A stretch of 64,000 nucleotides of DNA, from contig CAVVBC010000036.1 of the NCBI GenBank assembly GCA_963746325.1, positions 186,001 to 250,000 of the forward strand, given 5' to 3'. Shown here in pieces: positions 1 to 8,204 of this stretch (within the stretch, counting starts at the first letter, position 1; each line of letters begins with the position of its first letter). This DNA is from RPQJ01 sp963746325. GTDB taxonomy: Bacteria > Pseudomonadota > Gammaproteobacteria > Steroidobacterales > Steroidobacteraceae. The position numbers and the translations under genes are program-made. A model generated the notes under the pieces. The model ran no database searches and was not told the origin of the DNA. It saw only the letters and a list, made by a program, of their open reading frames with translations.

Positions 1-251
1 AACCCGAGCGGCTCGTACTTGGCATGCAGCTGCGCGAGCAGCGGCATCTCCTGCCGGCACGGTCCGCACCATGTGGCCCAGAAGTTGATCATGACGACCT
101 CGCCCTTGAGGCTCGCCAGGTCGACCTTGCCGCCGTCGCGGGCGGGCAGGACCAGCGCCGGTGCGGGGGAGCCCGGCACGGCAGCGGCTGCCGCGATCCC
201 GGAGGCGACGAGGGCAAGGCATGCGAGCAGCAATCGAAGTGGTGTCGGCAT
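1..251 (-). CDS. TlpA-like thioredoxin-fold protein, exported (partial)
   Basis: The gene starts at 251 and runs off the left edge, so only about 83 residues are visible. An N-terminal signal peptide (MPTPLRLLLACLALVASG...) is followed by a TlpA/AhpC-TSA type start and the thioredoxin active site in FWATWCGPCRQEMP. The family acts in the periplasm as a disulfide reductase or in cytochrome c maturation. It begins 11 bases after the stop of the beta-barrel gene upstream, so it is most likely the last visible gene of the minus-strand operon headed by the haem-binding lipoprotein at 4317. A redox protein next to haem-c proteins makes sense, because CXXCH cysteines must be reduced before haem attachment; this role is inferred. 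A second TlpA-like gene lies at about 12.4 kb. Confidence 0.85.
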   Translation of the reverse strand, partial: MPTPLRLLLACLALVASGIAAAAAVPGSPAPALVLPARDGGKVDLASLKGEVVMINFWATWCGPCRQEMPLLAQLHAKYEPLG

Positions 252-262
252 GACGATTTTCC

Positions 263-931
263 TCAGAAGAACGCGGTGACGCCCAGGTTGACCTGCATGT
301 TCTGCGTGAGCTTGCTCTCGCCCAGCAGGTCGCTGTCGAACATGTGGTTGCGCACGTCGAAGTGCACTGCGATCCAGTCGTTGGCCAGCACGCGCAGGCC
401 GGCACCCAGCGCAACGGTGAAGTGATCGTCGCCGGCAAAGTTCGTGCTGCCGGCGCCGAGCGTCACGTAGACGGCGCTTGGCATCGCGCGCTTGCCGCCG
501 AGGAAAACCTCGCCCGGGAGCACGTTCCAGCCGAGCGCGAGGTCGTAGTAGGTGAACCGCCGTTCGCTGTCGGTGAGCAGCTCCGCGGCGCCGCTCAGGT
601 CCTCGTAGCTGGTCCTGCCGGCCTCGGAGGACCCGACCGTCGCTTCCGCGAACAGGTCTTCCGTGAAATGGTAGGCCGCACGCGCGCCGTACAGCAGGCT
701 GGTGCCGAAGTCCTCGATGCTGATGGTGCCGACGAAGGCGCCCGCTTCGAAGTTCTCGGTGTCGATGCCGGCGGGTTCGACGTCACGCCGTTGCACCTCC
801 GGTTCGACCACCTGCGGTTGCTGCGAGGGCAAGGCTGCCGGCTCGCCCGCAGCCTGCGCCAGGGCGCTGCCCGGCAGCGTGGCCGCCACGGCGAGCGTGG
901 TCAGAAGAAGTAGGTGAAGCCCACGGTCCAT
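263..931 (-). CDS. outer-membrane beta-barrel protein
   Basis: This 222-residue protein has a signal peptide (residues 1 to about 26, ending ALAQA) and a low-complexity Pro/Gln/Glu stretch. From about residue 60 it has alternating amphipathic strands rich in Gly, Tyr and aromatic residues, and it ends in TAFF, a C-terminal aromatic typical of outer-membrane barrels. It resembles the small barrel family seen in myxobacteria and some proteobacteria (recalled as OMP_myx_plus). ATG 931 is the start that gives the signal peptide. It overlaps the end of the SH3-barrel gene upstream by 31 bases, so the two are probably translationally coupled and may form one complex. The ligand or partner is unknown. 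Confidence 0.75.
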   Translation of the reverse strand: MDRGLHLLLLTTLAVAATLPGSALAQAAGEPAALPSQQPQVVEPEVQRRDVEPAGIDTENFEAGAFVGTISIEDFGTSLLYGARAAYHFTEDLFAEATVGSSEAGRTSYEDLSGAAELLTDSERRFTYYDLALGWNVLPGEVFLGGKRAMPSAVYVTLGAGSTNFAGDDHFTVALGAGLRVLANDWIAVHFDVRNHMFDSDLLGESKLTQNMQVNLGVTAFF

Positions 932-1663
932 TCGTCGATCTCCTCGTTCTCGTCGCGGCTCGTGAACACGACGTAGCTGCGATACTCGCCGGTGAGCAGG
1001 AAGCGGTTGGTCAGGAAGCCGCGCACGCCGACGCCGGCATACGCGACGGAGTCGGTGCGATCCTCGGCCTGCACCAGCGTCGCCTTCGGCGAGATCGTCA
1101 GCACGCCGCCGCCGATGCCGACGAAAGGCGACACGCGCCACTGCGGCGCGAAAATGTGCGCGATGCCCGCGCTGCCGAGCCAGCCGTTGGAATAGTCGCC
1201 GAGCAGGTGTTGCACATCGGCGCGGACCTGCAGGTGCGGGGTCAGGGCGTAGGCGCCGTTGACGGCAACCACGTTCGCCCCGCCGAAGTCGCCGGTGCCG
1301 AGGCCTACTTCCCAGTGGTGTTCGGTGCGTGCGCTCGGGCTTCGGGCCGGCCAGCTGCACGGGGGCGCCGCCGGGCGTGAGCGTGCGCTCGAGTTGCGAG
1401 CGATGCACCCAGCCTTCGCGGCCGCTTTCGGTGCGGATCTTGATCCAGTCCGTGCGCTGGCGCAGCAGTTCGATCGACGCACTGCGCTCGACCGAGAACG
1501 TGGCAGGAAAGCCGCGGCCGGGTCCGCTGCGCAGGTCCACGTACGGATCCTGCACCACGACCCTGGCCGGGGGCGCCTTGGCGGCGAGCGCAGCCGCGCC
1601 ATGGCCCGCACCGAGCAGTGCGAGGCAGCAGGCGAGCAATGAGCGGACGGTGACTCGATTCAA
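901..1663 (-). CDS. SH3-domain plus outer-membrane beta-barrel protein (one frameshift)
   Basis: The N-terminal third has a signal peptide and a bacterial SH3 (SH3b) domain at about residues 38-92, with features such as DLRSGPGRGFPATF and GREGWVHRSQL. After a single-base frameshift near 1325 the frame continues as EHHWEVGLGTGDFGG and a beta-barrel ending TVGFTYFF. The barrel resembles the companion protein just downstream. The best start is TTG at 1663, which overlaps the upstream stop as TTGA, a coupling signature. SH3b domains usually bind peptidoglycan, so the protein may anchor the barrel to the cell wall (inference). The frameshift could be a sequence error or a real split into two genes; intact neighbours favour an error. 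Confidence 0.65.
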
Positions 1664-4317
1664 TTCAGCGGCGCCACAAATGGGTCGTTGAAGTATTGGG
1701 CACCGATATCCGTCCATTCCGAGACGAGCTTCAACTCCACGGGTGTCAACCAGCCCGCGTGACTGCCGCCAGGCGCGAACAATGCGAAGAACGTCACAGA
1801 ACCGATCGCGCGGCCGGCCCGCAGCGACGGGGCCACGGGGACGGTGGAGAACTGCGGCAGGCCGGTCACCGGGTCGATGCCGGTCTGCACGAGTCGATCC
1901 TGCAAGGCGCCGTTCACGACCTCCTGCTCGGCGTCCGTCGCGAGCAGTTCGCGGTAGGCATTGAACTGCGTGGGGACGTCGGGTGACGGGCCATCGGACA
2001 GGTCCAGCTGCGCCGCCGGGACGCGGGTGCTGGCGTCCGCCGCCTGCGGTGAATGACAGGCCGTACAGGTGTCGTCGCGCAGGACCGTCGTGCCGTCCAC
2101 GTCCAGCGTGACGCGCGGCTTGTTCCACAACGGGTGGACGTGACGCTCGTAGTGGATCGTGATGCGACAACCGCTGCGCCAGCCGGTGACACAGTCCGCC
2201 GAGGTCGGCGCGGGCGTGTCGAGGTCGACGTAGTCGTAGGCAAAGGAGGCATCCGGGGCGCGGCCGGCGGTCGCCGGGTCGGTCCAGACATCGGTGAAGC
2301 GGATGGCCGAGGCCGGCAGCAGGTCGGCGCAGTCCGTCTGGCAGCTGATGCGCGCGCGGACCTGCGCCATGGTCTCGCCAAAGTCGGCAAAGAACGCGGG
2401 ATTCGTGTTCGCGAACGGCACGCCCGTGCCGGGCGCCCCCGTGTTTGCAGCCGCAAACAGGTTGTCGCGGCCATGCGAATCGTCGCGCACCGCCGTGTGG
2501 CATCCGTTGCACTTCAACTCCTGGCCGGCACGCACCTGCAGCCAGTTGTTGTGGCGGTCGCCGATGCGGCGGCCGTTGCCGTCCAGCACCGACAGCGCGA
2601 AGGCAACGTCGGCGGGGACCTTGATGCGTACCGAACCATCGGGTTCGACCGGCGCGTAGCCGAGGATCTCGCGCATGCCGAAGGCGCTGGTCACGCCGAA
2701 TGCGCTGCGATCGAAATCGAGCACGTCGTCGTCGGGCATGCTGACCGGCTTCTCGATGCGCACGAAACGCGCAGGCCGCGCAGCGGCGAGCGTGCGTGCC
2801 GGATCGCGCAGCACCGGGATGCCACCCGGGGCCGTGTCGGTGCCGGCGATGTCGTAGACGCTGCGGATATCGATGATGCCGACGCCCTCGGCCGCGAGGT
2901 CGGCGTTGAAATCAACTCCCGCCACCCGATCGAGGAGCACCGGAGGCAACGCGCGCGGCTGCAGTGCAACCACGTCCGTGACCAGCGTTCCCTCCACCGG
3001 ATTCGACACCGGCAGCTGTGTGCGCTGCGCGGGATCGTAGATCCAGATGCCATACAGCGGCGGAGCAGTGACGGCCGTGCCGGTTGCGATGCGCTCGTCC
3101 GTGCAGGGCACGATGCGCGGCGCCGCGCCGGCCGTCGACTCGAGCAGGCGGCACTGGGTCCAGGTCAGCAGGATCCGGCCCGTGCCGTCCTGCAAGGGAA
3201 ACGCCGAGTTGTACCGGCCACCGGGGGAGGGGCCGACTACGGTGCGCACGTCGTTGATCGTCGCAGCCACTTGCGCGGGGCCGCTCAGCGCGCCGCGGTT
3301 CGGCAGCGTCGGCTGCGTGTTCTCGACGTAATTCGCAGTGTCGATCTCGAGCAACTGGCTGCCGAGATCGGGCGCTTCGAAGGGCTGCGAGCGCACCAGC
3401 AGCCTGCCGTTGGCCAGGGGCCGCGGTTCGAGGAAATGCACATCGGTGCCGTCCGTGCCGGTCTCATGGCTGCGGGCGCCGTACAGCAGCTGCAGGTCCA
3501 TGCCGTCGGGACGCATCGAGTAGAGACTGATCTCGTCGTGGCCCGGCGCGTTGTCCCAGCGACTGAACACGACGCGGCCGTCCGGCAGCACGGCTGGATC
3601 GAGGTCGTGGCTCTGGTTGAACGACACCTGCCGGATGTTGCTGCCGTCGGCATTCATGACGTGCAGCAGGAACGCCGGTTCGTTGTTGCTTTCGTCCTGC
3701 GCGGCGAACTGCGGCTTGCCCTCGTCGAGCAGTATGGCCTTCGACTGACGCTGGCGCGTGGACGAGAACACGATGCGTCCGTCCGGCAGGTAATGCGGCG
3801 CCACGTCGTCGCCTTCGCGCGCCGTGGTATCGGAGGCAAAGACCCGTCGCAGCTGCTTGGTGGTCAGGTCGTACTCATGGATGTCCCAGGTCGGCTGGTC
3901 CTCGGGCGCGGCGCCGACGATGTTCGGCTCGCGCAGGGCGAACACCAGCTTGGTGCCATCGTAGGACGGCTCGACGTCGCGGACGTCGCCGCGGCCCTGC
4001 GTGAGCGCGGCCGTGAGGTTGGTTTCGGCGGCAGAAGGCGAGGCCCGGTCACGCAGGTAGAGGTCGGCCCCGGCCGTGAACGGCAGCAGTTCCCGTGCAT
4101 CGACGAGCAGCGTGTCGGCCACGGGCACGGGACGCTTGACGTATGCAATCGGGAAATCGAGCACCACGGGATCAGGGGATTGTCCCCCGCCCACGCTCGT
4201 CGAGCTGCCGCCATCGCTGCTCGTGCACGCCGCGAGGGCAGTGCAGCCAAGCAGCGGGATCAGGAGTTGCCAGTAGCGCGGGCGGCCGTCGCCGGTCGCC
4301 GTGGAACATGCTGCCAT
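1660..4317 (-). CDS. lipoprotein with PD40/TolB-like propeller and two haem-c sites (HZS-alpha-like)
   Basis: This 885-residue protein has a lipoprotein signal with lipobox LAAC near residue 30. TolB/PD40-type propeller repeats follow (LPDGRIVFSSTRQ, LPDGRVVFSRWDN, MRPDGMDLQLLYG) at roughly residues 100-330. A later half carries two haem c motifs, CNGCH and CTACH. This arrangement resembles proteins annotated as hydrazine synthase alpha-subunit-like, but nothing else here suggests anammox, so hydrazine synthesis is not proposed. It is probably a periplasm-facing or surface electron-transfer or sensing lipoprotein. ATG 4317 has AGGAAA upstream; a longer reading from 4380 lacks such a site. It heads the minus-strand operon and diverges from the haem protein gene at 4517. 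Confidence 0.8.
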   Translation of the reverse strand: MAACSTATGDGRPRYWQLLIPLLGCTALAACTSSDGGSSTSVGGGQSPDPVVLDFPIAYVKRPVPVADTLLVDARELLPFTAGADLYLRDRASPSAAETNLTAALTQGRGDVRDVEPSYDGTKLVFALREPNIVGAAPEDQPTWDIHEYDLTTKQLRRVFASDTTAREGDDVAPHYLPDGRIVFSSTRQRQSKAILLDEGKPQFAAQDESNNEPAFLLHVMNADGSNIRQVSFNQSHDLDPAVLPDGRVVFSRWDNAPGHDEISLYSMRPDGMDLQLLYGARSHETGTDGTDVHFLEPRPLANGRLLVRSQPFEAPDLGSQLLEIDTANYVENTQPTLPNRGALSGPAQVAATINDVRTVVGPSPGGRYNSAFPLQDGTGRILLTWTQCRLLESTAGAAPRIVPCTDERIATGTAVTAPPLYGIWIYDPAQRTQLPVSNPVEGTLVTDVVALQPRALPPVLLDRVAGVDFNADLAAEGVGIIDIRSVYDIAGTDTAPGGIPVLRDPARTLAAARPARFVRIEKPVSMPDDDVLDFDRSAFGVTSAFGMREILGYAPVEPDGSVRIKVPADVAFALSVLDGNGRRIGDRHNNWLQVRAGQELKCNGCHTAVRDDSHGRDNLFAAANTGAPGTGVPFANTNPAFFADFGETMAQVRARISCQTDCADLLPASAIRFTDVWTDPATAGRAPDASFAYDYVDLDTPAPTSADCVTGWRSGCRITIHYERHVHPLWNKPRVTLDVDGTTVLRDDTCTACHSPQAADASTRVPAAQLDLSDGPSPDVPTQFNAYRELLATDAEQEVVNGALQDRLVQTGIDPVTGLPQFSTVPVAPSLRAGRAIGSVTFFALFAPGGSHAGWLTPVELKLVSEWTDIGAQYFNDPFVAPLN

Positions 4318-4410
4318 CGTCGTGTTTTCCTCGCAGCGATCCCGGGAATTCCGCCGCTGCGCAGGCGTCTTCTCGCACAACTCGCGTGTATTAGGGACTC
4401 TGGGGCTCTA

Positions 4411-4435
4411 GTTGTGTGAGGCCGCTCTCACAAAC
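4411..4435. promoter_or_regulatory. inverted repeat TGTGA-N8-TCACA between divergent haem-protein genes
   Basis: The dyad TGTGA (4415-4419) and TCACA (4428-4432) is separated by 8 bases. It lies roughly midway between the two divergent starts at 4317 and 4517. It looks like a regulator operator. The spacing is 8, not the 6 bases of a canonical CRP site. A weak promoter-like pair, TTGCTT at 4448 and CAGATT at 4471, lies downstream toward 4517. Confidence 0.4.
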
Positions 4436-4516
4436 GGCAACGTCGCTTTGCTTCGCGGCCCCGCAGGCTACAGATTCCGTCGCCACGGCGGCCTGCGCTT
4501 GCCGAAGGGAGGTTGA

Positions 4517-5710
4517 ATGCAGCGGACCAGGACAACGAGCACACGCCGTGCGCACACACTGTGGAGTGTCGCCGCATGCCTGTGCCTCGTGGGCACGAGC
4601 CTGCTGCCGGTGACGGCGGAGGCCGATGCACGCTCGCAGGCGAAACGCCTGCATGACCGCCTTGCAGGCGTCCCTCCCACCGAGGCCACGCTGACCGCAA
4701 TGGCCAGCGACATCGCTGCCGGGCGCGCCACCGATGCGGCCTACACGGCGATGGAGCACCGCGCCTTCTACGACGTCACGCTCAAGAACTTCGCGATGCC
4801 GTGGACCAACCGGGACCAGACCGTGTTCGCGCCATTGAACGATTACGTGGCCACCGTGATCGGCATGGTCCGCGACGACATCGCCTTCGACCGCGTGCTG
4901 TACGACGACATCCTGTACGTCGGTCGCAGCGGTGGTGGCGTGCCCGGCTACTCGGCAGCCGCCAACGATCACTACGCCGCGCTGGAATCACAGGGGGTCA
5001 GCCTCAAGGACAACCTGGTGCAGACGACCCAGTCGTCGGCCAACGGCATGCCGGCAGACGCAACTGCGGGCGTGCTGACCACCCGCGCTGCGGCGCAGGC
5101 GTTCTTCGTCGCCGGCACCAATCGCGCGATGTTCCGCTACACGCTGCTCAACCACCTCTGCACCGACCTCGAGCAGGTGCAGGACCCGACGCGTCCGCCG
5201 GATCGCATCCGCCAGGACGTGAGCCGCAGTCCGGGCGGCGACAGCCGCCTGTTCCTGAACAACTGCATCGCCTGCCACTCGGGGATGGACCCGATGACGC
5301 AGGCGTTCGCCTACTACGATTACGACGAAGCCGGCGGTCGCATGCTCTACACGCAGGGCGTGGTGCGGCCGAAGTACTTCAACAACAAGGACACCTTTCC
5401 CGCGGGCTATTCCACGCCCGACGACGCCTGGGACAACTACTGGCGCAAGGGGCAGAACTCGCTGCTCGGCTGGGACAGTGCCTTGCCGGGCAAGGGCGCT
5501 GGCGCGAAGTCGCTCGGCCGCGAGCTCGCGCGCAGTGACGCGTTCGCTGCCTGCCAGGTGCAGAAGGTGTTCAAGAACGTCTGCTTCCGCAGCCCCAGCG
5601 ACGCGCAGGACCGCGCGCGCGTGCAGGGCATGACGGCCAGCTTCAAGGCGAACGGCTACCAGCTGAAGCGGGTATTCGCCGAGGCCGCCACGTACTGCAT
5701 GGGCGACTGA
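4517..5710 (+). CDS. exported protein with one haem-c motif
   Basis: This 397-residue protein has an N-terminal signal peptide (hydrophobic stretch about residues 14-33) and a strong GGGAGG ribosome site before ATG 4517. The only CXXCH is in NNCIACHSGMDP, followed by QAFAYYDYDEAGG. This layout recalls the C-terminal haem region of the DUF1588/DUF1592-type planctomycete cytochromes (from memory). Three other cysteines (HLC, AACQ, NVC) could form disulfides. It is the first gene of the plus-strand series and is followed 9 bases later by a LamG haem lipoprotein. It is probably a periplasmic electron carrier or part of a multi-protein surface complex. I do not recognise an enzymatic function. Confidence 0.75.
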   Translation: MQRTRTTSTRRAHTLWSVAACLCLVGTSLLPVTAEADARSQAKRLHDRLAGVPPTEATLTAMASDIAAGRATDAAYTAMEHRAFYDVTLKNFAMPWTNRDQTVFAPLNDYVATVIGMVRDDIAFDRVLYDDILYVGRSGGGVPGYSAAANDHYAALESQGVSLKDNLVQTTQSSANGMPADATAGVLTTRAAAQAFFVAGTNRAMFRYTLLNHLCTDLEQVQDPTRPPDRIRQDVSRSPGGDSRLFLNNCIACHSGMDPMTQAFAYYDYDEAGGRMLYTQGVVRPKYFNNKDTFPAGYSTPDDAWDNYWRKGQNSLLGWDSALPGKGAGAKSLGRELARSDAFAACQVQKVFKNVCFRSPSDAQDRARVQGMTASFKANGYQLKRVFAEAATYCMGD

Positions 5711-5719
5711 GGACAGCAC

Positions 5720-8176
5720 ATGAAACCCGAAGCTTCGCGACTGCCTGTGTTCCGCGCGCTATTGATCGCCGCCGGAGCGCTCGTCCTGAGCGCGTGCGGC
5801 GGCGGCGCCGAGACGACGCAGAACCCTGTGACATCGGGCGGATCGGCCCCGACCTATACCGGCCCGGCGCCGGCGACGGCCGACGTGCAGTCTTTCAAGA
5901 TCAACGTATGGGACAACCTGAAGGCCACCAACCGCTGCGGGCAGTGCCACGTGGCGGCAGGTCAGGCGCCGCAGTTCGTGCGGCAGGACGACGTCAATCT
6001 CGCCTACCAGGCGGCCAATGGCATCGTCACGCTGTCCTCGCCGCGTGATTCACGCATCGTCCAGAAGGTCGCGGGCGGCCACAACTGCTGGCTGGCGAGC
6101 AATGACGCCTGCGCCGACATCCTGACGACCTGGATCACGGCCTGGGCCGGAGCCACGGCCGGCAACGGCGTGACGGGCGTGGTGCTCAAGGCCCCGGCGA
6201 TCAAGGATCCCGGTGCCAGCAAGGCTTTCCCGGCATCGCCCGCGTTGTTTGCCACGACCGTGCACCCGGTGGTCGAGCAGTACTGCGCGCGCTGCCACAC
6301 CTCGACGGCCGCGTCCTCGCAGTCACCCTTCTTCGCCTCGGGCGACGTCGACGAGGCGTACGCCGCGGCGAAGGTCAAGATCAACCTCGACCAGCCGGCC
6401 CTGTCGCGCCTGGTCGTGCGGCTGCGCACCGAATTCCACAACTGCTGGAGCGACTGCGCCGCCAACGCCGACACCATGGAGGCGGCGGTGCAGGCCTTCG
6501 CCGACCAGGTGCCGGTGACGCAGGTCTCTTCCTCGCTCGTCTACTCGAAGGCGCTGCGGCTTCCGGACGGACTCGTCGCGAGCGGCGGCAACCGCTACAG
6601 CGGCAACATGATCGGCCTGTGGGAGTTCAAGACGGGCAGCGGCTCGGTGGCGTACGACACCAGCGGCGTGGAGCCGGCGCTGAACCTGAACATCAGCGGC
6701 GACGTCGCCTGGGTGGGTGGCTGGGGCCTGAACGTGCGCAGCGGCAAGGCGCAGGGCTCGACCACGGCGAGCCGCAAGCTGCACGACCTGATCAAGGCCA
6801 CTGGCGAGTACTCGATCGAGGCGTGGGTCGCGCCCGGCAACGTCGCCCAGGAGGACGCCCGCATCGTGTCGTACTCGGGCGGCACCACGGCTCGCAACTT
6901 CATGCTGGGCCAGACGCTCTACAGCTACGACTTCTACAACCGCTCGACGCGCACCAATACTGCGGGCGATCCGAAGCTGACGACCTCGGCGGCCGATGAA
7001 GACCTGCAGGCGACGCTGCAGCACGTCGTGGTCACGTTCGATCCGGTGCTCGGCCGCCGCATCTACGTCAACGGCGAGTACACGGGCGACGCCGACCCCG
7101 CGCCCGGCGGCGCGCTTACGGACTGGGATGACACCTTCGCGTTCGTGCTCGGCAACGAAGTCTCGAACACGGATCAGTTCCAGGGCGTATTCCGCCTGGT
7201 CGCCGTGTACAACCGGGTACTGACCGAGGCGCAGATCCAGACCAACTTCCAGGCCGGCGTGGGTGAAAAGTTCTACCTGCTGTTCTCGATCAGCCACCTC
7301 GTGAACGTGCCGCAGGCGTACATCCTGTTCGAGGTGAGCCAGTTCGACTCGTACAGCTACCTGTTCGAGAAGCCCACGTTCATCAGCCTCGATCCTGCCG
7401 CGAAGCCGGGCTCGATTCCCATCGCGGGGCTGCGCATCGGGGTGAACGGCGCCGAGGCCGGGGTGGGCCAGGCCTATCGCACGCTCGACACCACGATCAC
7501 CGACTCGCTGTACGGTCCGCTGGGGCAGCCGCTCGCGAATGTCGGCACCGTCATTGCACTCGAAAAGGGCCCGGACGCCGACGAGTTCTTCCTGACCTTC
7601 GACGTGCTGGGTACGCACCAGAACGTGCGGCTCGACCCGGTGCCGCTCGCACCGGCGCCGCCCGCGGACGTGCAGCGAGCCCCGGACGTCGGCTTGCGCG
7701 TGTTCGACGAGTTGAATGCGACGATGGCCGAACTGACCGGCGTCAGCGAGCAGGACCCGGGCGTCGCTGCGACCTACGCGACGATCAAGCAGTCGCTGCC
7801 GACGGTCGAGACGGTCGACACATTCGTGTCGGCACACCCGGTGGCCGTGGCGCAGCTGTCGATCCAGTACTGCAACGCGCTGGTCGAGAACCCGACCGCG
7901 CGGTCGCAGTACTTCCCTGGATTCGACTTCAATGCAGCGCCGGCCGTCGCCTTCGCTCCTGCCGGCCGGGCCATCGTGCTCGACGCGCTGGTGGGACGCA
8001 TGTTGCGCACGAACGTCGCGACCGAACCCGACGCAGCGGGCGTCCGCAGCGATCTCGACGGGCTCATCACGCGCCTGTCGAGCTGTGGCGGCTCGTGTGC
8101 CGCCGATCGAACGGAAACCGTGGTCAAGGCCAGTTGCGCCGCGCTGCTCGGCAGCGCCGCGACGCTGCTGCATTGA
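5720..8176 (+). CDS. haem-c lipoprotein with LamG (concanavalin-like) domain
   Basis: This 818-residue protein has a lipobox (LSAC, cysteine near residue 26). Two similar cytochrome-like modules follow, with CGQCH at about residue 74 and CARCH at about residue 191; each is followed by a conserved (N)CW segment (GGHNCW, FHNCW). A LamG/concanavalin A-like fold spans roughly residues 295-500 (GLWEFKTGSGSVAYDTSG, YSIEAWVAP, VVTFDPVLGRRIYVNG). The last 300 residues are beta-rich and unrecognised. The repeated module suggests internal duplication. Between another haem protein and a Tat-exported DUF1501-like protein, it may be a surface electron-transfer or adhesion component. This domain combination is unusual, and the function is inferred. 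Confidence 0.8.
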   Translation: MKPEASRLPVFRALLIAAGALVLSACGGGAETTQNPVTSGGSAPTYTGPAPATADVQSFKINVWDNLKATNRCGQCHVAAGQAPQFVRQDDVNLAYQAANGIVTLSSPRDSRIVQKVAGGHNCWLASNDACADILTTWITAWAGATAGNGVTGVVLKAPAIKDPGASKAFPASPALFATTVHPVVEQYCARCHTSTAASSQSPFFASGDVDEAYAAAKVKINLDQPALSRLVVRLRTEFHNCWSDCAANADTMEAAVQAFADQVPVTQVSSSLVYSKALRLPDGLVASGGNRYSGNMIGLWEFKTGSGSVAYDTSGVEPALNLNISGDVAWVGGWGLNVRSGKAQGSTTASRKLHDLIKATGEYSIEAWVAPGNVAQEDARIVSYSGGTTARNFMLGQTLYSYDFYNRSTRTNTAGDPKLTTSAADEDLQATLQHVVVTFDPVLGRRIYVNGEYTGDADPAPGGALTDWDDTFAFVLGNEVSNTDQFQGVFRLVAVYNRVLTEAQIQTNFQAGVGEKFYLLFSISHLVNVPQAYILFEVSQFDSYSYLFEKPTFISLDPAAKPGSIPIAGLRIGVNGAEAGVGQAYRTLDTTITDSLYGPLGQPLANVGTVIALEKGPDADEFFLTFDVLGTHQNVRLDPVPLAPAPPADVQRAPDVGLRVFDELNATMAELTGVSEQDPGVAATYATIKQSLPTVETVDTFVSAHPVAVAQLSIQYCNALVENPTARSQYFPGFDFNAAPAVAFAPAGRAIVLDALVGRMLRTNVATEPDAAGVRSDLDGLITRLSSCGGSCAADRTETVVKASCAALLGSAATLLH

Positions 8177-8204
8177 ACGCCGCGCTGGAAGCGAGGAAGA
8201 ACGC

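Noticed and set aside
263..2512. A long open frame on the minus strand (749 residues)
   Set aside because: Only the last 222 residues and the SH3 part are real; the rest lies in the wrong frame of the haem lipoprotein and has a low-complexity Arg/Ala/Pro composition.
1660..4317. Hydrazine synthase (anammox)
   Set aside because: The fold may be related but no other anammox genes are present and the context is an aerobic-type gammaproteobacterium.
4411..4435. CRP binding site
   Set aside because: The half-sites fit but the spacer is 8 bases rather than 6, so I report only an operator-like dyad.
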